Translations under genes and position numbers: made by a program
Shown here: positions 23,301-31,756 of the stretch, in pieces
How positions within the stretch are numbered: the stretch's first letter is position 1
Layout: each line of letters begins with the position of its first letter
From: Candidatus Zhuqueibacterota bacterium
Lineage (GTDB): Bacteria; Zhuqueibacterota; Zhuqueibacteria; Residuimicrobiales; Krinioviventaceae
Direction of reading: 5' to 3'
DNA length: 41,025 nucleotides
Assembly: GCA_016929295.1 (NCBI GenBank)
Contig: JAFGJB010000239.1
Span: 1 to 41,025 of the forward strand
Notes under the pieces: generated by a model
Told to the model about the DNA's origin: nothing
Seen by the model: the letters and a program-made list of their open reading frames with translations, nothing else
Database searches by the model: none

Positions 23301-25982
23301 GGCGCCATCGGCTTTCTCGGCACCTCCGGCTGGGGTTATTCCTATGAAGACTATCTCTATCTGCGGCAGCTCTACCCGAAAGTGCTGACCGATTCGCTGC
23401 GCTGCATGGGCGACATCATCACGCTGACAAAATTTGATCTCTGGGGGCGATACGGCGGCGGCGACCACATTCAAAACCTCATCCTGCAGTACAATTTGCT
23501 AGGCGATCCCGCTCTCAGGCTCGGCTTGCCGCTCGAGCCGGATCTCGCCCTTGAATCGCAAGATATCAAGGTGAATCCGTCGGTTCCGAGCGAAGCCGAC
23601 TCGACGGCAGAAATAATAGTGCATATGCAAAACTGGGGTCTGGCGGTGCAGGATAGCATCGATCTGTTGCTCGAAATCGAGCAACAGGTGACAAAAAAGC
23701 AGCTGACGCAGCGCCTGACCGCACCGCCTGTCGTCGATTCGTTGATCTGCACCTGGCCGCTCAGGGATATGGCCGGACCAGTGGAAATCCGCGTCACACT
23801 TGATCCGGACGATAAAATAAAGGAGAGTGACGAAGGCAATAACGCCCAGACGACCCAGGTCACGGTGCTGACGAGCACCTTTGCGCAGGTGGCGCCGCCC
23901 AACAACGCTCGCATCCCGCTCGATGCGGTGGTATTGAAAATCCAGACGCCGCAGCAATATTTTGAACAGGAGGCGCGATATCTTTTTGAGATCGACACCA
24001 CCGCTGCCTTCGACAGCCCGGCTGCGCGACAGTCGCCGGCCATTCCGGTGCATCCGCTGCTGATCAAATGGCGCGTCGACGACCTAGTCGCCGAGCACAA
24101 GTATTTCTGGCGCGCTCGCCGCCAGGATCGTGAATTTGATCATGCTTTTCTGCCATCGTTCTATACCAGTCGAGAGCCCTTTTTTGGCTGGCAACAGGCG
24201 CATCAAAGCGACGCCGCCCATAACGTCACTATCAATACGGAGTGGGGGAAGGGCGCCGAGCTGGCGAGGAAAAAAATAACCATTCTCCTGCAGTCCGCCT
24301 GGACCAACTCTGTCGGCTATGCGCTCATAGAGATCGATAACCAGACGGCCATGCCGACGGGACGGGGACTCAACGTGGCCGTCCTCAATCAAAATAGCGG
24401 CGCCATCGAAAAGGCCGGCCATTTTGACACCTACGGCGATGTCAATGCCTCGGCCGAGCTGGCCCGCTTCATCGAGACGATAGCGACGGGTCGCACTGTC
24501 CTCGCGGCGGTGAGCGACGAGGGCAGCATCAACCTGACGGAAGCGGCAATTCAAGCTCTGGAGACCATTGGCAGCGCTAAAATTCGCGATCTTGGTTATA
24601 GAGATATGTGGGCGATCATTGGCAAAAAGGGCGCACCGCGCGGCAGCGTGGCCGAGGGCTGGGAGTCCGCCCGGCCGAACGGCGCCGTCGTTTTAAGGGA
24701 TACGCTCTCCATGCGACACAGCCGCGGACGCATGCTGTCCGAGCGCATCGGACCGGCCACAGCCTGGTCATCGCTGAGCTGGGATGTGACGGCCGGCGAT
24801 TCGTGCGATTTCTATCTCAATGTTTTGGGCTATCAGAAATCGTCGCGGGATACGGTTCTGCTCTCCGAACATATTCGGGGGAGCAATTTTGATCTTGCAT
24901 TTCTGAACGCCGACGACTATCCTTACATAGTGCTGGATGCTCACTTTTCCACCTCCAGTGCTTCGCAAAGCCCGCTCTTGAAGAGCTGGCGGGCGCAGTT
25001 TACGCCCGCATCGGATATCACCATCGGACGCCAGCTGGTCACGCAAAGCGCGGACACCGTGCTGGTCGGCGGCGCTGTCACTTTTTATCTCGATGTCTAT
25101 AATATTGGCCTTGCAACAGCGAAAAATGTCTCAATTGTCTTGCAACAGGTCAATCAGTCGGGCGGCATTCGTCTGGGTGAAATTGCGATCGATTCCATTG
25201 CCGTTGATCGCTATGCGCCGATCGACTTCAACTGGCAGGCGGGGAGTGTGCCCGGAGAAAAGCGGTTGGCAATTATTGCCGATCCGGACAATCAATTAGC
25301 CGAACTGTCAAAAGCCAACAACTCGGTGATCACCTCGGTCTATGTGCATGCGGATACGGTGAAACCTGACATTCGCATCACCTTTGATGACCGCGAGATT
25401 TTCGATGGCGACCTTGTCGCCTCCGAGCCACTCATCGTCGCCAGACTGATCGACAACGATCCCGAGTTACTGGCCGACACGACGCGCATCAGGGTCCATC
25501 TGGATGGCCAGATATTGTCTTTCAAAAATCAGCAGGTGCTGTCGCTGCAGGAATCGAGCGAACCGGACGTTCAGGGGGAGCTCGTCATTCGTCCCCTACT
25601 GAGTGATGGCGAACACATCCTCGACCTGCAGCTCAGCGACATGAGTCGCAACATGATCGAAAAAAAGGTGAGCTTTACCGTGGAGAGCGACCTGGCACTG
25701 CGGAATTTATTGAACTATCCGAATCCCCTGTATAAAGACACCGAGTTCTATTTTAGTCTGACTCGCCAGGCCCTGGTGCGCATCAAAATCTATACGGTCG
25801 CCGGTCGACTCATCCGCACGATTGCGCCAGGAGTGGTCGATGTGGGATACAATCGCATCTATTGGGATGGCCGAGATCAGGAGGGCGATGAGCTCGCAAA
25901 CGGCGTCTACCTCTATCATATCATTGCCGAGAACGAACGTGAATCTGTCACCGAGAGCAGTAAAGTGATCATCATGCGATGA
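20313..25982 (+). CDS. C25 gingipain-like peptidase with two ILEI/PANDER-like domains and T9SS C-terminus
   Basis: A 1889-residue exported protein. Order: Sec signal (1-20); PorU/gingipain-type N-terminal part with a propeptide-like region (about 20-500); ILEI/PANDER-like domain 1 (about 522-660; VYEGTRGLSVVVLH, FDTYGSP, YRDSWAFIGRKGA); C25 catalytic domain (about 720-1072) with IGHAASRTWELMF (His941) and SMTCHTGRFGEP (Cys973), the His/Cys dyad at gingipain-like spacing; CARDB-like domain (about 1075-1186); Fn3-like region (to about 1290); ILEI-like domain 2 (about 1322-1449; GRGLNVAVLN, FDTYGDV, GYRDMWAIIGKKGAP); a second CARDB-like domain (about 1567-1677); and a FlgD-like sorting domain (from about 1795; NLLNYPNPL, ANGVYLYHI). 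It should be secreted by a type IX system and act at or outside the cell surface as a cysteine peptidase. The canonical GHG is GHA here. PorU, the T9SS sortase, also belongs to C25, but PorU proteins lack a sorting domain, so a cargo protease is more likely. Confidence 0.9.
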   Translation: MKKLFCLWAVFYFSTILSAASPYFQILEKSENRLVVEWSGPELGWRTVQVGARTCELPQLGSLPLTSTPGFPQLPLDAITFENGGQTLAVTVLDSVYEHLSAGRICPAATMLIDAEKTATHYREDALFEQDRFYPSRFLVSDQALFRGRPFVRLQVNPIKYNPVSGEIRLLRYLKIEVTTAGRSFKSFFSSPLDRELDKQILRLGRSEVMTDLRKPISSESPPRVKISLVDEGVYKVTAAALDALGVSLGEIVPQHIKVFQQDQQIACQVTGAEDGVFNSGDEVRFFAWRLAGENDYYFAHTDTNVYWLQWDAGAGLRYRSVESDEPGEFRYSLPAVRHFEQDREYYQGDSNSDIQNSHVVPGEGWVWDKAIDPGEKFRTTFDLPGYVVSQETATFTMRLRGQTLDAQPDAHHLRLFINGSLQLETFFDDRQELKPTLNIDGAILRESANVLEIESVSQGDRLSRFYFDWFRVNYEKNLTAASGYAFAGSAGAVDGGLWVNGFSSPDVSIWDIRNSLSIQPHSSGTSWVADCIVQSAGLTAGNFSRFYVNNRSVYEGTRGLSVVVLHPADGRVLLRKSFDTYGSPAHSDSLVTVLEGLADDTIIMAGIRDDGANNLTPAARAALGRFGSKTVAALQYRDSWAFIGRKGAVEPLAEEHKSAVEGSAEAETLLTFASGDSTINVQFAPSTDGEFVLYESAALKSPAKMQWRQHNPLAAITAADYVILSHEKFLEQAQRLADYRRSFNNYTTAVITVEDIYDYANHGIADPAAVQQFLKNAYLNWRPAPSYVLLFGDASWDEKGKLSSEFSNYVPSLGNPVSDALLVCFDGDDDFLPDLSIGRIPVKTRAEAQAAVDKIIEYENMPSARWKKRFLFISGGLDETEQRLFRQQSMKLADDFIRTTPTFGDAIFISKGTNEAAADERSLILDAINTGTLWTNFIGHAASRTWELMFNNPDIEELANKGRYPFISSMTCHTGRFGEPTQDSFGEAFLLAPQKGAIGFLGTSGWGYSYEDYLYLRQLYPKVLTDSLRCMGDIITLTKFDLWGRYGGGDHIQNLILQYNLLGDPALRLGLPLEPDLALESQDIKVNPSVPSEADSTAEIIVHMQNWGLAVQDSIDLLLEIEQQVTKKQLTQRLTAPPVVDSLICTWPLRDMAGPVEIRVTLDPDDKIKESDEGNNAQTTQVTVLTSTFAQVAPPNNARIPLDAVVLKIQTPQQYFEQEARYLFEIDTTAAFDSPAARQSPAIPVHPLLIKWRVDDLVAEHKYFWRARRQDREFDHAFLPSFYTSREPFFGWQQAHQSDAAHNVTINTEWGKGAELARKKITILLQSAWTNSVGYALIEIDNQTAMPTGRGLNVAVLNQNSGAIEKAGHFDTYGDVNASAELARFIETIATGRTVLAAVSDEGSINLTEAAIQALETIGSAKIRDLGYRDMWAIIGKKGAPRGSVAEGWESARPNGAVVLRDTLSMRHSRGRMLSERIGPATAWSSLSWDVTAGDSCDFYLNVLGYQKSSRDTVLLSEHIRGSNFDLAFLNADDYPYIVLDAHFSTSSASQSPLLKSWRAQFTPASDITIGRQLVTQSADTVLVGGAVTFYLDVYNIGLATAKNVSIVLQQVNQSGGIRLGEIAIDSIAVDRYAPIDFNWQAGSVPGEKRLAIIADPDNQLAELSKANNSVITSVYVHADTVKPDIRITFDDREIFDGDLVASEPLIVARLIDNDPELLADTTRIRVHLDGQILSFKNQQVLSLQESSEPDVQGELVIRPLLSDGEHILDLQLSDMSRNMIEKKVSFTVESDLALRNLLNYPNPLYKDTEFYFSLTRQALVRIKIYTVAGRLIRTIAPGVVDVGYNRIYWDGRDQEGDELANGVYLYHIIAENERESVTESSKVIIMR

Positions 25983-26521
25983 GGGTGTACGGAGTGACCC
26001 CACAGAGAGATCGCGTCGATGTGGATAAGTTGTTCAATAGTGGCATATAGCTGTTTTCCACTTTTCTTCGTCCTGGCGCTGCAAGACGAGCAGTGCAGTC
26101 GCTAAAGCGCGAATCATTGAAGGGGATTTTTGCGACTCTTAATATGATGCAAGTCTATAAAAAACAATGTCGATTAATCGGGCAAAAGCGTGATATTTTG
26201 GCATAAAAGACCGTAAATCGCAAGTCTATGTTTTTCAAAGAGCGAATGTAAAATTTTAAATTTTACTTGACTTTTTGTAAAGAATGAAATTCTCGTCGAA
26301 AATGTGGATAACTTGGGGATATGCAAAGTATTGATATGTCCATGCTGTCAAACGCTATATATAGAGGAGTGATAAACGACACGCCGACATCTAGTCAGCA
26401 ATGGCCGACCACTGTCGATAGGGGCTTTTTTGAAGAATGCGTTGATTTTTTCAGCAAAAATTGTTTACATTAGCGAACAATACGGCATGAAAGTGAACTG
26501 ATTTCGGGATTCGCATGATCT
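25983..26521. other. AT-rich intergenic region with two DnaA-box-like sites
   Basis: No gene is visible in these 539 bases. TGTGGATAA, the complement of the DnaA box TTATCCACA, occurs exactly at 26020-26028 and 26303-26311 in the same orientation. Between them lie a perfect 19-base palindrome GTAAAATTTTAAATTTTAC (26248-26266) and two copies of GCAAGTCTAT (26149-26158 and 26220-26229). The region is much richer in A+T than its flanking genes. It probably holds the promoter of the following membrane kinase. A replication role is possible but dnaA, dnaN, parA and similar genes are absent from the window. Confidence 0.5.
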
Positions 26522-28024
26522 ATGTCACTATCTGATTGGCTCTTTTTGGCGCTTTTCACGGCTTTGCTCTTTCTCATCGTGGTGATCGCAGAGCTGGTAC
26601 GACGCTATCTGCATTGGCATCCGGAGACGACGCGCAAAATCGTCCATATGGCGGTGGGCATCATGGTGGCGACCACCCCTTTCCTGTTGCAGTCCATGTG
26701 GCCGATGGTCATTCTCGGCGTGCTCTTTGCAATCATCGATTTTTTCGCCGTGCGCCGCGGCTTTTTGAACGGCATGCACGGCACTCGACGTCACACCTAT
26801 GGCACCGTCTTTTACCCCGTCTCCTTTGTCATTCTCACCGTCACTTTGTGGGATAATCACAAGCTCATCCTGGTCACTGCCATGCTCATCATGGCAATTT
26901 CAGACGCTGTGGCAGCGATCGTCGGCGAACGGGCGAAAAAGCCGATCCTGCTGCGCCTCGGTCCGGAGACGAAATCCGTGCAGGGTTCTGCCGCCATGCT
27001 GCTGACGACCTTTTTGATAGTTATCATCTCGTGTCAGATGGCGATGTCTCTGGGCTACTATAATTTGTCGCCGGCTCGCATCGTCTGGATCGCGGCCGTC
27101 GTCGGCATCATGGCCATGGCATCCGAGGTGATCTCAAAGCAGGGTTCGGACAATCTCACGGTGCCGCTGGGCTCCGCTTTTGCCATGTTCTATCTGCTCA
27201 CCGAATCGACGCATGATGGCCTGATCTTTTCGTTCGGCATGTGGCTGGCGCTGGTCATCGCCCTCATCTCCTACCGATTGCATTTTTTGGATGGCGGCGG
27301 CGCGGTCGCGCTGTTTTTATTAGGTACGCTCGTCTTTGGCGTCGGCCGCTGGACTTTCTCGGTGCCGATTTTGGCGTTTTTCATCCTCTCCAGCCTGCTG
27401 TCCAAGATGGGAAAAAAGCGCAAGACCACATTACAGAGCGTCTTTGAGAAGAGTGGTCGCCGCGACGCTGCACAGGTGTTGGCGAACGGCGGCGTCGCCG
27501 GAGTTTTGCTGATTTTGTGGTATTTTCTGCAGAGTGATTATTTTTATATCCTCTATGTCGCCTCGCTCGCCGCGGTCACGGCCGACACCTGGGCGACGGA
27601 GATCGGCGTCATGGCCAGAGTGCAGCCGCGCTCGGTGCTCACTTTCAAGCGCGTTCCCATGGGAACGTCCGGCGGCATTTCTTTGCTGGGAACGCTCGGT
27701 TCCGCCCTGGGCGCCTTTATCATCGTTCTCTTTGGCTTTTTGTTCAGCCCGCATTCGTCGCCGCGACTCTTCGGCTATCGCGAGGCCGGTCTGGTGCTGT
27801 TCGCCGGCGTCCTGGCCGGATTGGTGGACAGCTATCTCGGCGCCACCATTCAAGCGCAATTCCAGTGCACATTATGCGGCAAGGTGACGGAAAAAAAACA
27901 GCACTGCAATAACCGGACTACATTCTTCAGGGGCTTTATCTGGATCAACAACGATGTCGTGAATGGGCTTTGTGCGGCGAGCGCGGTGCTCATTGCCTGG
28001 ATCGCTGATCTGCTGATAACTTAG
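26522..28024 (+). CDS. Fused isoprenoid-alcohol kinase (VTE5-like) and DUF92 isoprenyl-phosphate kinase (VTE6-like)
   Basis: A 500-residue polytopic membrane protein that appears to be two enzymes in one chain. Residues 1 to about 225 resemble the phytol/dolichol kinase (VTE5/SEC59) and CdsA-like family: RKIVHMAVGIMV, GTRRHTYGTVFYPVSF and AMLIMAISDAVAAIVGERAKK. From about residue 254 the chain is DUF92/TMEM19-like: LDGGGAVALFLLG, ASLAAVTADTWATEIGVM, LTFKRVPMGTSGGISLLGTLGS and QCTLCGKVTEKKQHC. In plants, VTE5 phosphorylates phytol using CTP and VTE6, a DUF92 protein, adds the second phosphate, giving phytyl diphosphate. The fused protein could convert a free isoprenoid alcohol to its diphosphate in the inner membrane. 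The window shows no photosynthesis genes, so a farnesol, geranylgeraniol or polyprenol substrate is more plausible than endogenous phytol. ATG 26522 has only a weak ribosome binding site. Confidence 0.8.
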   Translation: MSLSDWLFLALFTALLFLIVVIAELVRRYLHWHPETTRKIVHMAVGIMVATTPFLLQSMWPMVILGVLFAIIDFFAVRRGFLNGMHGTRRHTYGTVFYPVSFVILTVTLWDNHKLILVTAMLIMAISDAVAAIVGERAKKPILLRLGPETKSVQGSAAMLLTTFLIVIISCQMAMSLGYYNLSPARIVWIAAVVGIMAMASEVISKQGSDNLTVPLGSAFAMFYLLTESTHDGLIFSFGMWLALVIALISYRLHFLDGGGAVALFLLGTLVFGVGRWTFSVPILAFFILSSLLSKMGKKRKTTLQSVFEKSGRRDAAQVLANGGVAGVLLILWYFLQSDYFYILYVASLAAVTADTWATEIGVMARVQPRSVLTFKRVPMGTSGGISLLGTLGSALGAFIIVLFGFLFSPHSSPRLFGYREAGLVLFAGVLAGLVDSYLGATIQAQFQCTLCGKVTEKKQHCNNRTTFFRGFIWINNDVVNGLCAASAVLIAWIADLLIT

Positions 28025-28128
28025 CGCTGGGACGCGAAAACAGCGAAGGTCGAGTAAGAGGACTGGCGCGTTGCACTCTATCTTTTGCCGCCACCACGTA
28101 AAATGAACCAGCCCATTGAGGAGGTGCC

Positions 28129-29928
28129 ATGAAGCGACGTGATTTTTTCAAGACTGCCGGAGCAGTCGCTGTTGCGGATGTTTTGCTGCATGCGAATCCC
28201 GGCGCCGAAGCAGCACCCGCAAAAGTAGCTGAGGAAAAATATGCAACTCTACAAGTGCGCGATGACAAGATTTATGCAGAGACTCATACGTTGTCGGCTG
28301 TCATCGACAAAGGCTTCATCACAACGCTGAGAAGCAAACGAAGCGGCGAGTCTTTTTTACAGCATGTTGATATCACCAAAAGTGCTGCATTGCAGCTGAT
28401 CTATAGTAAAGAAGAGGTGGTGCCAATTGATGAGAGCAAATTCGGCAATATTGTGACGACATCGCTCTCAACCACGCGCGCGGAAATTGCTTTTCACGGC
28501 TGGGATGGCGATGGCATCATGATTATTTCTGTCGATGTGGAATCAGGCGATCTGTTGATCGAGCCTTCTGCTTTTTCTTCGCGCCCGGGCGTGCGCGCCT
28601 GTCGTTGGAACTTGCGAGACTTTCGCTCTGACCTCGAACTGGTGGCGCCATTCTTCCAGGGTATCAAACTCGCGCTGAGCGATCCCCTCATTAAAAATAC
28701 ACGATGGCATTGGCCCATGTTTTGGGAGGCGGGCTTGGTCATATTGCAATCGAAGAACGGCGGCTTCTGGGTGCACACGCAGGATAATCGCTATCGCTAC
28801 AAGGCGCTGCAAGTCGGTTCGGCGACGGCAGCGACCTGTCTCGGATTCGACTCCGAAGCCTATGGCCCGATCGATGAAAACAAAAGTGCCGGCGGACTGG
28901 TATGGCGTTTGAATGTATTTGAAGGCGACTGGATCCATCCGGCGAAGCAGTATCGCCAGTGGCTGTGGCACGCCTATCGCCTGGGAGACGAGGAGCACCG
29001 TCGTCGGCCGTGGATTCATGATGTCTCGTTTGCTGTGAGTTGGTGTCCTACTGACGTCGCCATTCTGCAGGCCATCGCAAAAAAGCTTGATCCCCGCAAG
29101 GTTCTGCTGCATCTTCCCAACTGGCGTACGGATCCATACGATGAGAATTATCCGCAATACATTGCCAGCGATGCGGCCAGAGCGTTCATTCAACAAGGCC
29201 AGGATATGGGATTTCATGTGATGCCGCATTTCAATGCCGTTGATATGGATCCATCGCATCCGAGCTATGCCTTGTTACATGATTTCCAGTACCGCGACAT
29301 TGAAGACAAGACACTGGGCGGCTGGAGCTGGTACCAGGGTCGCGGTCTCGGTGTGCCGGAATCAAATGCCAGTCGATTGAAAAATCGCGATAAAAAGGTG
29401 ATGATCAAGGTGCATCCCGGTCTTGCGATGTGGCGATCCATTCTCGGGCGGGCGATCTTGAATGCGGTGCGGACGGATCATTTTGATACGGTTTTCATCG
29501 ATGTGACGCTGGTGTCGCACAACTTGCACACCTGTCTGGTGGAGGGTATGACATCGACAGAAGGTATGCGGAAATTGATCAATCATGTGGCGGAACTTGG
29601 CGAAGGCCTGGTTGTCGGTGGCGAGGGCTTGAACGAGATCACCATGCAAGGCCAATCATTTGCGCAAGCGCATCTGTTCAAGAGCTGGCAAGCGTCGATT
29701 GAGGGCCTCGAACGAACGGGCGGCTGCAATTTGAACGAACGGCTTTTCGGCAGACTCTGCCACACCATCGGTTATTCCGGACTGGGCGGCCGTACTCCGA
29801 ATGAGGAGCTGAGGATGAGAATGCAGCTGGAGCACGGCGCCATCCCAACGGTGACGATTCGTTCCGCAGCGGATATCATCGATCCTAATCCGGCTGTGAA
29901 GCGTATGCTGGAACTGGCCTCCAGTTGA
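28129..29928 (+). CDS. Tat-exported glycoside-hydrolase-like protein
   Basis: A 599-residue protein starting MKRRDFFKTAGAVAVAD, a twin-arginine (RRDFFK) signal with a hydrophobic stretch and an Ala-rich cleavage region near residue 30. The N-terminal half (about 45-290) looks beta-rich. The C-terminal half reads like a TIM barrel: VLLHLPNWRTDPYDENYP, GFHVMPHFNAVDMD, VMIKVHPGLAMWR, FDTVFIDVT, VVGGEGLNE and FGRLCHTIGYSGLGG. The Asp of VFIDVT and a Glu of GGEGLNE are candidate catalytic acids, as in alpha-galactosidase-like (clan GH-D-like or DUF6259-type) proteins. I cannot assign a CAZy family from sight. A strong ribosome binding site (GAGGAGGT) sits at ideal distance. It is followed 40 bases later by the gamma-glutamyltranspeptidase-like gene in the same direction. 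Confidence 0.6.
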   Translation: MKRRDFFKTAGAVAVADVLLHANPGAEAAPAKVAEEKYATLQVRDDKIYAETHTLSAVIDKGFITTLRSKRSGESFLQHVDITKSAALQLIYSKEEVVPIDESKFGNIVTTSLSTTRAEIAFHGWDGDGIMIISVDVESGDLLIEPSAFSSRPGVRACRWNLRDFRSDLELVAPFFQGIKLALSDPLIKNTRWHWPMFWEAGLVILQSKNGGFWVHTQDNRYRYKALQVGSATAATCLGFDSEAYGPIDENKSAGGLVWRLNVFEGDWIHPAKQYRQWLWHAYRLGDEEHRRRPWIHDVSFAVSWCPTDVAILQAIAKKLDPRKVLLHLPNWRTDPYDENYPQYIASDAARAFIQQGQDMGFHVMPHFNAVDMDPSHPSYALLHDFQYRDIEDKTLGGWSWYQGRGLGVPESNASRLKNRDKKVMIKVHPGLAMWRSILGRAILNAVRTDHFDTVFIDVTLVSHNLHTCLVEGMTSTEGMRKLINHVAELGEGLVVGGEGLNEITMQGQSFAQAHLFKSWQASIEGLERTGGCNLNERLFGRLCHTIGYSGLGGRTPNEELRMRMQLEHGAIPTVTIRSAADIIDPNPAVKRMLELASS

Positions 29929-29968
29929 TACGCTGCAGTTAGTCGCAAATTAAAAAAGGATATATGCT

Positions 29969-31651
29969 ATGCGGATACTCATAAGAACGGTGATTCTATT
30001 CATCTGCCTCACATGCCTAGGGGCTCAAGCAATACAACGGTATCGCTCGGAAGTGATCGCCAAAAACGGCATGGCCGCCACAAGCCATCCGTTGGCGACG
30101 CAGATCGCCATCGATATCCTGAAACAGGGCGGCACCGCCGTCGATGCGGCCATCGCGGCGAATGCGGCGCTCGGCTTTATGGAGCCCATGAGCTGCGGCA
30201 TCGGCGGTGATCTGTTCGCCATGGTGTGGGACGCCCGCACAGAAAAGCTCTACGGCCTCAATGCCAGCGGCCGGTCGCCGAAATCGTTGACCCTGGATTA
30301 TTTTCGCGACAATGGCTACGAACAAATTCCGCTGCGCGGCCCGCTCTCCTTGTCCGTGCCCGGTTGCGTGGATGGCTGGTTCGAACTGCACGATAAGTTT
30401 GGCGTCCTGCCAATGGCGGCCATTTTGCAGTCGGTGATCGCCTATGCCGAGGAGGGCGCGCCGGTGCCGGAGATCATCGCCGGCCATTGGGCGAATGGCA
30501 TCAAGAACTATGGTGATCAACCGAATTTCGTCGCGACTTATGGCGTGAACGGCGCAGCGCCGGCAAAGGGAGAGCTGTTTCGCAATCCCGCACTGGCGAG
30601 GAGCTATGCGACCATCGCAACAAAGGGCCGCGATGCTTTTTATCGGGGTGACATCGCCAGGACAATAGACGCCTTTGTCAGGGAGATGGGCGGCTTTTTA
30701 TCATACGACGACCTCGCCGCGCACCGCTCCGAGTGGGTGACGCCGGTCAACACCTCGTACCGTGGCTATGATGTGTGGGAACTGCCGCCGAACGGCCAGG
30801 GGATTGCGGTGCTGCAGATGCTGAACATTTTGGAACGATTTGATCTCAGGGCCTTTGGCTTTGGCAGCGTCGATCATATCCACGCTTTCCTGGAGGCGAA
30901 AAAGCTCGTCTTTGAAGATCGCGCCCTGTTTTACGCCGACACAGATTTTTCTCACGTGCCGATTGAAAAACTCATATCAAAGGAGTATGCGGCGGAACGA
31001 TTCAAGCTTATTGATATGCGTCGCGCCGGGACAGATTATCAGGCTGGCGAGATCAGCGCGGGCGAGACGATCTATCTCTGCACTGCCGATAAAAATGGCA
31101 ACATGGTGTCGCTCATCCAGAGCAACTATTACGGATTCGGCTCAGCCCTGGCGCCCGATGGTCTCGGCTTTGTGCTGCAAAATCGCGGCGCGCTGTTCAC
31201 GCTGCAGGAGGGACACGCCAATGTCTACGAGCCGGGCAAACGGCCGTTTCACACCATCATTCCGGCATTCGTCACCCGCGAGGGTGCGCCTTATATGGCA
31301 TTCGGCGTCATGGGCGGCGATTTCCAGCCGCAGGGGCAGGTGCAGGTGTTGATCAATATGATCGATTTCGACATGGACCTGCAGGAGGCCGGCGACGCGC
31401 CGCGCGTTGCGCACGAAGGATCCAGTACACCACGGGATGAGAAGAGAGCAGTCGATGGGGGAGAGGTTGGCCTGGAAGATTATTTTGACGCGGCTGTGGT
31501 CGAGCAGCTGCGCGGCCGCGGCCATCGCGTGCAGGTGAGCAACGGCGCCATGTTTTATGGCGGCTACCAGGCGATCAGATATGACGCGGAACACGGCGTC
31601 TATATCGGCGCCACCGAGATTCGCAATGATGGACATGTGGCGGGATACTAG
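29969..31651 (+). CDS. Gamma-glutamyltranspeptidase-like enzyme, periplasmic
   Basis: A 560-residue Ntn hydrolase precursor with a Sec signal (residues 1-22, LIRTVILFICLTCLGAQA). Family marks: NGMAATSHPLATQIAIDILKQGGTAVDAAIAANAALGFMEPMSCGIGGDLFAMV at the start of the large subunit, and AGETIYLCTADKNGNMVSLIQSNYYGFGS at the processing site, where Thr367 would become the N-terminal nucleophile of the small subunit. The following TTH of classical GGT is TIY here, and the later GGDFQPQGQVQ block is typical of the YwrD-like branch. GGTs hydrolyse or transfer the gamma-glutamyl group of glutathione and similar peptides; this branch may use other acyl substrates. ATG 29969 has AAAAGGA about eight bases upstream. 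Probably co-transcribed with the preceding hydrolase-like gene. Confidence 0.88.
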   Translation: MRILIRTVILFICLTCLGAQAIQRYRSEVIAKNGMAATSHPLATQIAIDILKQGGTAVDAAIAANAALGFMEPMSCGIGGDLFAMVWDARTEKLYGLNASGRSPKSLTLDYFRDNGYEQIPLRGPLSLSVPGCVDGWFELHDKFGVLPMAAILQSVIAYAEEGAPVPEIIAGHWANGIKNYGDQPNFVATYGVNGAAPAKGELFRNPALARSYATIATKGRDAFYRGDIARTIDAFVREMGGFLSYDDLAAHRSEWVTPVNTSYRGYDVWELPPNGQGIAVLQMLNILERFDLRAFGFGSVDHIHAFLEAKKLVFEDRALFYADTDFSHVPIEKLISKEYAAERFKLIDMRRAGTDYQAGEISAGETIYLCTADKNGNMVSLIQSNYYGFGSALAPDGLGFVLQNRGALFTLQEGHANVYEPGKRPFHTIIPAFVTREGAPYMAFGVMGGDFQPQGQVQVLINMIDFDMDLQEAGDAPRVAHEGSSTPRDEKRAVDGGEVGLEDYFDAAVVEQLRGRGHRVQVSNGAMFYGGYQAIRYDAEHGVYIGATEIRNDGHVAGY

Positions 31652-31756
31652 CGGTTAGAATCGATCACAGAAATCACAGTTCAGACCTCTTCATGTAAAA
31701 GGTCAGTTTCTGGTAGCTGCGATGATAAGAATGTTGCATTAAAATATTATCTTCTT

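Noticed and set aside
25983-26521. Chromosomal origin of replication
   Set aside because: Only two DnaA-box matches, widely spaced, and no replication or partition genes nearby; retained only as an observation.
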